NCBI GenBank assembly: GCA_963676415.1
Contig: OY781097.1
Span: 2,046,001-2,110,000, forward strand
Origin: G963662905 sp963676415
GTDB lineage: Bacteria > Bacteroidota > Bacteroidia > Bacteroidales > WRLA01
Direction: 5' to 3'
Length of the DNA: 64,000 bases
Shown one piece after another: positions 8,179-14,959 of the stretch. Position numbers and translations under genes: made by a program. The notes under the pieces are model-generated. The model saw only the letters and a list, made by a program, of their open reading frames with translations, was not told the DNA's origin and did no database searches. The number at the start of each line of letters is the position of its first letter. The stretch's first letter is position 1.

Positions 8179-11100
8179 TTACATGTTGCGCCGGTATTGG
8201 CCGCCCACTTCAAATAAAGCCTGCGTAATTTGTCCAATGGAGCAGTATTTGGATGCTTCCATCAGGCTTTCAAATAAGTTTTCATTCTTTAAAGCACGTT
8301 GGCGCAGCTCCTCAAGATGGCTTTCTGATTTTTCGGCATTGGCCTGATGCTGGTTTTGCAGCATTTCAATCTGATATTCTTTCTCTTTTGTGGTTGCACG
8401 TATTACCTCGCCGGGAATAAGGGTTGGCGAACCCTTGGACGACAGGAATGTGTTGACGCCCATAATCGGAAGCTTGCCGGAATTTTTAAGTTGTTCGTAG
8501 TACATGGATTCTTCCTGGATTTGGCTGCGTTGGTACATGCTTTCCATGGCGCCTATTACACCTCCACGCTCGGTGATGCGGTCGAATTCGCTCAAAACGG
8601 CTTCTTCTACCAATTCGGTAAGCTCTTCGATAATGAACGCTCCTTGCAGTGGGTTCTGGTTTTTTGCCAGGCCAAGCTCATGGTTGATGATCATCTGAAT
8701 GGCCATGGCCCTGCGCACCGATTCTTCTGTGGGCGTTGTTATTGCTTCGTCGTAAGCGTTGGTATGCAGTGAATTACAATTATCGTAAATGGCGTAAAGC
8801 GCTTGCAGTGTTGTGCGTATATCATTAAAGTCAATTTCCTGTGCATGCAGTGATCGACCTGATGTTTGAATGTGGTATTTGAGTTTTTGGGAGCGTTCCC
8901 CGGCTCCATAAAGATATTTCATGGCTTTGGCCCAAATCAGGCGGGCCACGCGGCCAATTACAGCATATTCGGCATCAATGCCATTGCTGAAAAAGAAACT
9001 GAAATTGGGTGCAAAATCATCGGGATCCATCCCACGAGACCGGTAATATTCTACATACGTAAAGCCATTGGCCAATGTAAAAGCGAGCTGGGTAATTGGA
9101 TTGGCCCCGGCTTCAGCAATATGATAACCGGAAATACTCACCGAATAGAAATTGCGTACTTTTTGATCGATGAAATATTGTTGCACATCGCCCATGAGCT
9201 TAAGCGAGAAATCAACGCTGAAAATGCAGGTGTTCTGCGCCTGGTCTTCCTTCAGGATGTCGGCCTGTACCGTGCCGCGCACCCTGGCAATGGTCTCCGC
9301 CTTGATTTTTGCATAAACATCGGATTCCAGTATTTCATCGCCCGTAATGCCAAGCAGCATAAGTCCGAGCTTGTTGTTTCCTTCCGGGATTTCGCCCTGA
9401 TAAGCCGGGCGGGCAATGCCTTTTTGATCGAATTTTTCCCTGAGTTTTTCTTCAACGAGATGTTCCAGTTTGTTTTCGCGGATGTATATTTCGCATTGCT
9501 GATCGATGGCGGCATTCATGAAATAAGACATCATTGCGGGTGCCGGGCCATTTATGGTCATCGAAACGGAAGTATTGGAAGCACAAAGATCAAAGCCTGA
9601 ATAAAGCTTTTTTGCATCGTCGAGGCAGGCAATGGAAACACCGGAATTCCCGATTTTCCCATAAATATCGGGTCTTCGGTCGGGATCCTCACCATAAAGC
9701 GTAACCGAATCAAAAGCAGTGGATAAGCGAATGGCCGGCATGCCTTTGGAAACATAATGAAACCTGCGGTTGGTGCGCTCGGGGCCGCCTTCCCCGGCAA
9801 ACATACGGGTGGGATCTTCGTTTTCGCGTTTAAAAGGAAAAACACCGGCAGCAAATGGAAATTTTCCCGGAACATTTTCCAATAAGTTCCAGCGCAGTAT
9901 ATCGCCCATATCGCGATGTTTGGGCAGGCTGATTTTTGGAATTTTGCTGTGCGAAAGGCTTTCGCTATAGGTTTTGACACGAATATCGCGCCCGCGCACC
10001 TGATAAACAAATTCATCAGCCTGGTATTTTTTCAGTGTTTCCGGCCATGATTTTAAAGTTTTGAGATTATCCGGATGGATTTGCTCCCGGATTTCTTCCG
10101 ATTTTTCTGCTAGTTTTCCCTGCGCATTTTTGTCTTCTATTTCATGTTTTGCTGTTTCGAGCGATTGCCAGCGGGAAGCCAAAGCAGATTGCTCCCGCGC
10201 CCACTGATTGTATTTGCGCACCTGCTCACTGATTTCGGATAGATAACGAACACGCTTGGGCGGGATAATGGTAAAGCTTTTATTGTCCGGGCGATGATGT
10301 TGTGTGGCAGAGACAAACCCGATGTCCGTTTTTTCTTTTATAGTCTGAAGCAAAAGTTGATACAATTTATTGGTGCCTTCATCATTAAAGCGCGATGCAA
10401 TAGTGGCCACAATAGGCAAGTCCTCGGGTGCTGTTTCCCAGAGCATGTGGTTGCGGCTGTATTGCTTGCGCACATGGTGGAGGGCATCTTCGGCGCCCCT
10501 TTTGTCCGAATTGTTGATGGCAATGATGTCGGCAAAATCGAGCATGTCAATTTTTTCGAGCTGTGATGGTGCACCAAATTCCGGCGTCATTACATACAGG
10601 CTAAGGTCGCTGTGGTCCGTGATTTCTGTATCGCTTTGGCCGATGCCGCTGGTTTCAAGGATGATGAAATCAAAACGCGCTGCTTTGAGGATGCAAAGTG
10701 CTTCACGGATATGCTTGGAAAGAGCCAGGTTCGCCTGACGCGTGGCCAGCGAGCGCATATAAACCCCGGCTTTGTGAATGGCGTTCATGCGGATGCGGTC
10801 GCCCAATAAGGCACCACCGCTTTTTCGGCGCGATGGGTCAACGCTCAGAATGCCGATTTTTTTGTCGGGAAAATCACCGGTAAAACGCAAAACCAATTCG
10901 TCGATGGTGGAGCTCTTACCGCTGCCTCCTGTGCCGGTGATGCCTAGCACGGGAATATTGGCATGGCAGGATTCCTCATGCATTTTTTCCAGCTTTTCGC
11001 TGATGCTTCCCGGATTGTTTTCAGCCAAAGTGATAAAGCGGGCAACAGCGTTTTGGTTTCCTTCGCGCAGGCTTTCCAAATCAGGGCTTTTCATTGAATC

Positions 11101-11541
11101 CATGGGGTAGTCGCAGTTTTTCAAAACATGGTTGATCATGCCCTGTAGTCCCATTTCACGTCCATCATCCGGCGAAAAAACCCGATCAATTCCATACTCA
11201 TGCAGCTCTTTGATCTCATCGGGAAGGATAACACCACCGCCACCGGCAAATATTTTGATATGTCCGGCTTCTTTTTCGCGCAGCAGATCGAACATATATT
11301 TGAGGTATTCCAAATGGCCGCCCTGATAGCTTGTCAAAGCAATGGCATGCGCATCTTCCTGTATGGCGCATAAAACGATTTCCTCAACGGAACGGTTATG
11401 ACCCAGGTGGATAACTTCCGCACCGGATCCCTGCAAAATGCGCCGCATAATGTTTATAGCGGCATCATGCCCATCGAAAAGGGAAGCCGCAGTTACGATG
11501 CGAATATGATTTTTAAGTGTGTATTTTTCTAATTGTTTCAT
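8179..11541 (-). CDS. icmF: Fused isobutyryl-CoA mutase (IcmF)
   Basis: A 1120-residue three-part coenzyme B12 enzyme. Residues 1-140 are the cobalamin-binding domain with FDGHDAA (H25 as lower cobalt ligand) and the GGGG loop at 100-103. Residues about 190-420 are the G-protein chaperone domain (MeaI-like) with Walker A GTGGSGKSS (203-211) and the switch-like ETSGIGQSDTEI. From about 540 on is the mutase barrel, with NRRFHYVSKGMPAIRLSTAF, SVSISGYHIAEAGA and HTNAYDEAITTPTEESV. IcmF enzymes interconvert isobutyryl- and butyryl-CoA and are also known to act on isovaleryl/pivalyl-CoA. Placement in a leucine operon makes isovaleryl-CoA worth considering here. It follows the DUF6125-like gene by 21 bases. 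Confidence 0.93.
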   Translation of the reverse strand: MKQLEKYTLKNHIRIVTAASLFDGHDAAINIMRRILQGSGAEVIHLGHNRSVEEIVLCAIQEDAHAIALTSYQGGHLEYLKYMFDLLREKEAGHIKIFAGGGGVILPDEIKELHEYGIDRVFSPDDGREMGLQGMINHVLKNCDYPMDSMKSPDLESLREGNQNAVARFITLAENNPGSISEKLEKMHEESCHANIPVLGITGTGGSGKSSTIDELVLRFTGDFPDKKIGILSVDPSRRKSGGALLGDRIRMNAIHKAGVYMRSLATRQANLALSKHIREALCILKAARFDFIILETSGIGQSDTEITDHSDLSLYVMTPEFGAPSQLEKIDMLDFADIIAINNSDKRGAEDALHHVRKQYSRNHMLWETAPEDLPIVATIASRFNDEGTNKLYQLLLQTIKEKTDIGFVSATQHHRPDNKSFTIIPPKRVRYLSEISEQVRKYNQWAREQSALASRWQSLETAKHEIEDKNAQGKLAEKSEEIREQIHPDNLKTLKSWPETLKKYQADEFVYQVRGRDIRVKTYSESLSHSKIPKISLPKHRDMGDILRWNLLENVPGKFPFAAGVFPFKRENEDPTRMFAGEGGPERTNRRFHYVSKGMPAIRLSTAFDSVTLYGEDPDRRPDIYGKIGNSGVSIACLDDAKKLYSGFDLCASNTSVSMTINGPAPAMMSYFMNAAIDQQCEIYIRENKLEHLVEEKLREKFDQKGIARPAYQGEIPEGNNKLGLMLLGITGDEILESDVYAKIKAETIARVRGTVQADILKEDQAQNTCIFSVDFSLKLMGDVQQYFIDQKVRNFYSVSISGYHIAEAGANPITQLAFTLANGFTYVEYYRSRGMDPDDFAPNFSFFFSNGIDAEYAVIGRVARLIWAKAMKYLYGAGERSQKLKYHIQTSGRSLHAQEIDFNDIRTTLQALYAIYDNCNSLHTNAYDEAITTPTEESVRRAMAIQMIINHELGLAKNQNPLQGAFIIEELTELVEEAVLSEFDRITERGGVIGAMESMYQRSQIQEESMYYEQLKNSGKLPIMGVNTFLSSKGSPTLIPGEVIRATTKEKEYQIEMLQNQHQANAEKSESHLEELRQRALKNENLFESLMEASKYCSIGQITQALFEVGGQYRRNM

Positions 11542-11562
11542 GATCTTATTGGGGGTGAGGTT

Positions 11563-12321
11563 TTATTGATTGTTATTTTCAAGGGTGAATTTCCATCCGC
11601 AATAGAAAGCGCGATCATCGGTATCCGGCGGACAAAAAACAATGGAGGTTTTAATGCGCGGATCAATGGTGGAAGCAAAAGTGCTGTATTCAATATATCC
11701 GGCTGATTTACAGGGGTAATTCTCTAAATCCTTGCGCTCGCGTGCTGATTGCACGCGGCAATTATCATTGGTGAAAACGAAACTGTTTTCGGTTATATCG
11801 CGAAAGGATTGCTCGTTGATGAACCAGTAAAGGCGGTACTTCAGGGCTTTCATCAGTCCTTTAATGCCCGCTTTTTCGGGTAGATGGAGCATTTTTTTGA
11901 TCATATGCGCTTCGGTAGGAGAGAGCTGGCGCCAGGCTTCGTCATTGCAATGTTTTGCTGTGTTCATACCTTCCTGTTGCTCGATGGCCTGAAACCAAAT
12001 GCCATCATTGGCCAGCCAGTTTACAGCCAGATCGTTGCGCAGTCCGGCTAAGGTTTCATCAGGTAGTGTATCGAGAAAGGAAGGAATGCCCTTTTCGTTC
12101 ATTCCAAAGCCCAGTTTTTTGCCCAGGCGCTTCATTTGCACACTAAAACTTGTTTTAAAAACCTCAGAGAGCAATTCCAAAGCTTTTTCATTGCCCAGTT
12201 TTTTTTGGGTCTCCACAAACCAAAAGGCGTGATGCATAATTATTCTGTGAAAAAATTCAATGATCAGCTGTTGGTCTGTACTTTTGTCGGGCGTATGCTG
12301 AGGTTGTTTGTATGCTTTCAT
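11563..12321 (-). CDS. DUF6125-like protein, first gene of the acyl-CoA operon
   Basis: A 252-residue cytosolic protein without signal peptide or membrane segment. I recognise it only as resembling DUF6125-type proteins, related in appearance to the amino-thiazoline-carboxylate hydrolase-like group. The N-terminal half is helical (FFHRIIMHHAFWFVETQKKL, then KTSFSVQMKRLGKKLGFGM). The C-terminal half carries cysteines in NCRVQSARERKDL, YPCKSAGYIEY, VFCPPDTDD and YCGWKFTLEN, so a metal or substrate pocket is plausible. It is the first gene of the operon, 21 bases before icmF. A regulatory or B12/acyl-CoA-linked job is possible, but no function is established here. Confidence 0.6.
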   Translation of the reverse strand: MKAYKQPQHTPDKSTDQQLIIEFFHRIIMHHAFWFVETQKKLGNEKALELLSEVFKTSFSVQMKRLGKKLGFGMNEKGIPSFLDTLPDETLAGLRNDLAVNWLANDGIWFQAIEQQEGMNTAKHCNDEAWRQLSPTEAHMIKKMLHLPEKAGIKGLMKALKYRLYWFINEQSFRDITENSFVFTNDNCRVQSARERKDLENYPCKSAGYIEYSTFASTIDPRIKTSIVFCPPDTDDRAFYCGWKFTLENNNQ

Positions 12322-12670
12322 TATCTTGAAAAATAATTGGTTGGTTGTTGATACAGAAAGGCGAATTGCAAAGCTGTACTTAATAAGAATGCATATAAAT
12401 ATGAAAATGTTTAGATGTGTGTGAAATAAAAATCTAAACCATATAAAATCAGGGCTTTAAGGGTAGTGGGACTTAAAGTGGGTTTAGTATAAATATCCAA
12501 AAGGGCAGATGATTACCGACTGGGTATTCCATCTGGTCTTTATTTAAAATGCACATCCGGATGTGCACTTTTAAGGTGTTTTTGCATATCCGGATGTGCA
12601 GAATGTTTGATGGGCGTTTTTACTGAAATAATAATTTGTGAACTATCGCCCACAGAAAACAAACTGATTT
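12322..12670. other. Intergenic region upstream of the leucine-degradation operon
   Basis: This 349-base A/T-rich stretch lies between the 3' end of the PIN toxin gene and the first gene of the acyl-CoA operon, both on the minus strand. No open frame with coding character was seen. It holds the two operator-like palindromes listed at 12551-12599. I did not find a clear TAnnTTTG box facing the operon; the nearest candidates differ by at least one base. Confidence 0.6.
12551..12599. promoter_or_regulatory. Pair of operator-like palindromes
   Basis: A perfect 16-base palindrome GCACATCCGGATGTGC lies at 12551-12566. A second copy with one changed base, GCATATCCGGATGTGC, lies at 12584-12599. The two are exactly 33 bases apart, about three helical turns, so a protein bound at both would sit on the same DNA face. 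They are some 230-270 bases upstream of the acyl-CoA operon. A dimeric repressor or activator (TetR- or GntR-like) of the operon is an inference; no regulator gene lies next to it in the window. Confidence 0.5.
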
Positions 12671-13081
12671 CTAAATCTCCAGGAATTGCCGCGCTGTCAT
12701 GACAGGTAAAGCAGAATTTTTGAAATCCTTCAAATTGCGAGTGATAATAAGTTCTTGATTGTTTTCCAAAGCGGTGAAATATTGAAGGCCATCCTCGAAA
12801 TCCTGAAAAGAATTATCATTTAAAGCAAGTCCTATGATTTTATCACCAAGCGGCAGGATGTTGATAATGAGTTTAAGCTTTCGTAAAATTTCTTTGGCTT
12901 TATCTGCATTTGTTTGCCTTAAAAGGGTATAGCTCGTATTTGAAATGGTCAGTGCGGAAATGCTGAGTTTGATTTTTTTCTTGTCCGCCAGGGAAAAGAG
13001 TTGAGCTGCCTCCTGATAAAAAGATTCCCTGCGCGATAATAGATCAATGACAATATTGGTATCTATGAACAGTTTTTTCAT
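12671..13081 (-). CDS. PIN-domain ribonuclease toxin (VapC-like)
   Basis: A 136-residue PIN domain. Acidic residues expected for the metal site are visible: D7 in KLFIDTNIVID, then D94, E96 and D97 in FQDFEDGLQYFTAL. The usual late motif is ELIITRNLKDF near 109-119. The protein would cleave RNA unless held by its antitoxin. Its start overlaps the stop of the antitoxin gene by 4 bases, the normal arrangement for a toxin-antitoxin operon. Codon use and composition look like the surroundings. Confidence 0.85.
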   Translation of the reverse strand: MKKLFIDTNIVIDLLSRRESFYQEAAQLFSLADKKKIKLSISALTISNTSYTLLRQTNADKAKEILRKLKLIINILPLGDKIIGLALNDNSFQDFEDGLQYFTALENNQELIITRNLKDFKNSALPVMTARQFLEI

Positions 13082-13329
13082 TGGTACTTCTCCTTAAGAT
13101 AACCGCCGTATTCCTTTTTGTAATCATAGTCCGGCGGCAATTCAATCACTCCGCTCAGGCTTTCTACCAGTGGTGTGATTGCGCCAGTATTTTCTTCTTT
13201 TTTTTCCCGGGTCAGATTATCCAGATAGGCTTCAATCATTTTTGATAAGCTGATCTGATGTTTTTTGGCGTATATCTTTGCCCTTTCTATTACGCTGTCA
13301 TTCAGCCTTAAGGTTAATTTTGTCTCCAT
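13078..13329 (-). CDS. Antitoxin of the PIN toxin (DUF6364-like)
   Basis: An 83-residue protein starting METKLTLRLNDSVIERAKIY, which matches the short ribbon-helix-helix DUF6364 antitoxins: beta strand TKLTLRLN, helix, then HQISLSKMIEAYLDNL. The C-terminal tail (about 50-83, with PPDYDYKKEYGGYLKEKY) would wrap the toxin. It is the first gene of a two-gene operon and likely represses it by binding its own promoter, as is usual for the family. A well-formed Bacteroidetes promoter lies immediately upstream (13348-13378). Confidence 0.82.
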   Translation of the reverse strand: METKLTLRLNDSVIERAKIYAKKHQISLSKMIEAYLDNLTREKKEENTGAITPLVESLSGVIELPPDYDYKKEYGGYLKEKYQ

Positions 13330-13347
13330 GATAATTTATTTGACGTA

Positions 13348-13378
13348 CAAAGATAATAATTTTATACGGCGAAAGCAA
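13348..13378 (-). promoter_or_regulatory. Promoter of the toxin-antitoxin operon
   Basis: On the minus strand there is a -33 TTG (13376-13378), a 20-base spacer, and a -7 box TATCTTTG (13348-13355) matching TAnnTTTG. The antitoxin ATG is 19 bases further on, leaving a very short leader. Confidence 0.65.
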
Positions 13379-13450
13379 TTTTGGAATTAAATACTATGGA
13401 AATATTTGGTGGCAAACTACAGTGTTTGTCTATAAAGACGGGTTTTTGGT

Positions 13451-13549
13451 TCAGAATGTTCGATAACGAGGCTTGCGCAGCCCGAAAAAGCAGAGTTTAC
13501 TGGCGTAAATGAGCATTTTTCGGGCAAGCGTAACGAAGTTAGCGGACAT
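13451..13549. repeat. Long hairpin element with short ORFs on both strands
   Basis: The arms TGTTCGATAACGAG (from 13457) and its imperfect complement GTAACGAAGTTAGCGGACA (ending 13547) enclose an inner stem GCCCGAAAAA/TTTTTCGGGC. The element therefore folds into one long hairpin. Both strands are open: plus 13456-13512 encodes 18 residues starting MFDNEACAARKS, and minus 13451-13549 encodes 32 residues starting MSANFVTLARKMLIYASK. It lies between the peptidase stop and the toxin-antitoxin promoter. I have a vague recollection of similar sequences recurring in Bacteroidota genomes, which I cannot check. It may serve as a terminator-like or mobile repeat; translation is doubtful. Confidence 0.65.
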
Positions 13550-13561
13550 TATGGACAAAAA

Positions 13562-14791
13562 CTACTTAATCATCCCATCCAAATACTTCCTCACACCATC
13601 CCGGTACATCATAAAGTTCATCATTTTTAGCTTGATGTAGTCGTCGCGCATAAAGCGGTAGCCTTTGTTTTTGCCGTCAAATCCTCCGGCTCCTGAATCT
13701 TTGAGCAAAAACCAGAAATGGCCGCCTTCTTCATGATAGCCTACCGCATGCATGCAGTGATCGTCTGTTGTTGTGCCGTTGCTGAGGCGGAACTGGCGCG
13801 ATTCATTGCTGATGTATGCCTGCGGGATATCAAAATCGGGAACAATGGCTACTTCTGCGTTTTTGTCGTATCCGGCTTCGGAAACATCGCCACAAACCGT
13901 AACGCTAAAGCCTTTTTCAAGGCTGCTTTTGAGTGCGCCCAAAAAATCGTCCATGCTGAGGTTGTAATAATCATCGCAATGCCACCAGTTGTCGGCTTCA
14001 ACCAATTCGCCTTTTTCGTTGAAATTCTGGCTGAGGGTGGACATAAAATTGAAATAATCGCCCGATTTCAACTGGCAAACATCATCACGGAAAGAAATCG
14101 GATTATATTCTTTGCCATCGAAGCTGAAGTTTTGCGGTGGCGTGCCCATATGATAATTCAGGATGGAGGCAATGGTCTGTGCCACAACTTCTTCGTCCCA
14201 GGCATTATTTTGCTTTACCGCTTTCAGGTAGTCGTCCATTTCTTTGAACATTTGGCGGTGGTTGTGGTGCATGGCTTTTGGGTCGGCTTTGCCGGGATAC
14301 GCTTCCATCGGCATCAATCCGTAGCGCTGCATCATGCGGAGCACCGACGTGGCTTCCGATCCTTCGGAGAAATAGGTTTCGCCGCGTGTAGCCACAAAAT
14401 CACGGGCGCGTGTGATGTATTCGTGATAAACAATGAACATGGGCGAGAGGCGGATGCTTTTTCCGGTCTTGCGCATGATTTCCGATTCGAGCATAGACAC
14501 GGTGGAGAAGCACCAGCAAGTCCCTGTAGCCCCTTGTGAATGTGGGTCTAGATGCGGCAGTATGCTGTATTCTGAAGTGTCGGTCGGGAAATCCATTCCG
14601 CTGAAATCCATGCGGAAGTATTTTCGGGCAGGCTTTTGTTTTTTAGCCTCTTGATTTCGGATATCTTTCAGGATGCTGTTTTGATAATATCCGGGCTCAT
14701 AGGATTTAAAAACGGCTTTATCACGATCTTGTGCGTTGGAATTCAGGCAAAGAGCTGCAATCAGGATACTGAGAACGAATGAATATTTCAT
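13562..14791 (-). CDS. Secreted C1-family cysteine peptidase (PepC/bleomycin hydrolase-like)
   Basis: A 409-residue papain-fold peptidase with an N-terminal signal peptide (MKYSFVLSILIAALCLNSNA). The oxyanion Gln and nucleophile are in SQGATGTCWCFS (Q86, C92), and the general-base His is in DDHCMHAVGYHEE (H348). The third catalytic position, Asn in the PepC motif NSWG, reads KDSGAGG, giving Asp at 365. The fold otherwise follows aminopeptidase C/bleomycin hydrolase, here exported to the periplasm or surface rather than cytosolic. Single-gene unit; the hairpin element at 13451-13549 lies just downstream. Whether the Asn-to-Asp form is fully active cannot be told from sequence. Confidence 0.85.
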   Translation of the reverse strand: MKYSFVLSILIAALCLNSNAQDRDKAVFKSYEPGYYQNSILKDIRNQEAKKQKPARKYFRMDFSGMDFPTDTSEYSILPHLDPHSQGATGTCWCFSTVSMLESEIMRKTGKSIRLSPMFIVYHEYITRARDFVATRGETYFSEGSEATSVLRMMQRYGLMPMEAYPGKADPKAMHHNHRQMFKEMDDYLKAVKQNNAWDEEVVAQTIASILNYHMGTPPQNFSFDGKEYNPISFRDDVCQLKSGDYFNFMSTLSQNFNEKGELVEADNWWHCDDYYNLSMDDFLGALKSSLEKGFSVTVCGDVSEAGYDKNAEVAIVPDFDIPQAYISNESRQFRLSNGTTTDDHCMHAVGYHEEGGHFWFLLKDSGAGGFDGKNKGYRFMRDDYIKLKMMNFMMYRDGVRKYLDGMIK

Positions 14792-14860
14792 ATGAGTGTG
14801 GTTTTGATAACAGCCTGCAATTTAAGGATTTTCGATGAATAAGATTAGTGCAGCATCAGG

Positions 14861-14898
14861 ATAAAAAAACCGCAGCCAGAAATTCCAACTGCGGTTTT
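14861..14898 (-). terminator. Terminator of hppA
   Basis: Stem AAAACCGCAG (14866-14875) pairs perfectly with CTGCGGTTTT (14889-14898). On the minus strand it is followed by a run of T (A run 14863-14869 on plus). A second small hairpin AAGCCT/AGGCTT lies at about 14915-14939, nearer the hppA stop. Confidence 0.8.
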
Positions 14899-14959
14899 AA
14901 GATACGGGTTGCTCAAGCCTTATATCTCAGATGAGGCTTAATTGAACAAGCGCCGTGCT

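Noticed and set aside
11542..11562. Cobalamin riboswitch for icmF
   Set aside because: Only 21 bases separate icmF from the gene before it, and no B12-box-like segment was seen upstream of the operon.
13718..14539. A 273-codon open frame on the plus strand
   Set aside because: It is fully antisense to the C1 peptidase gene, whose motifs are clear. The translated product has no recognisable domain and is rich in Phe/Val/His as expected from a complementary frame.
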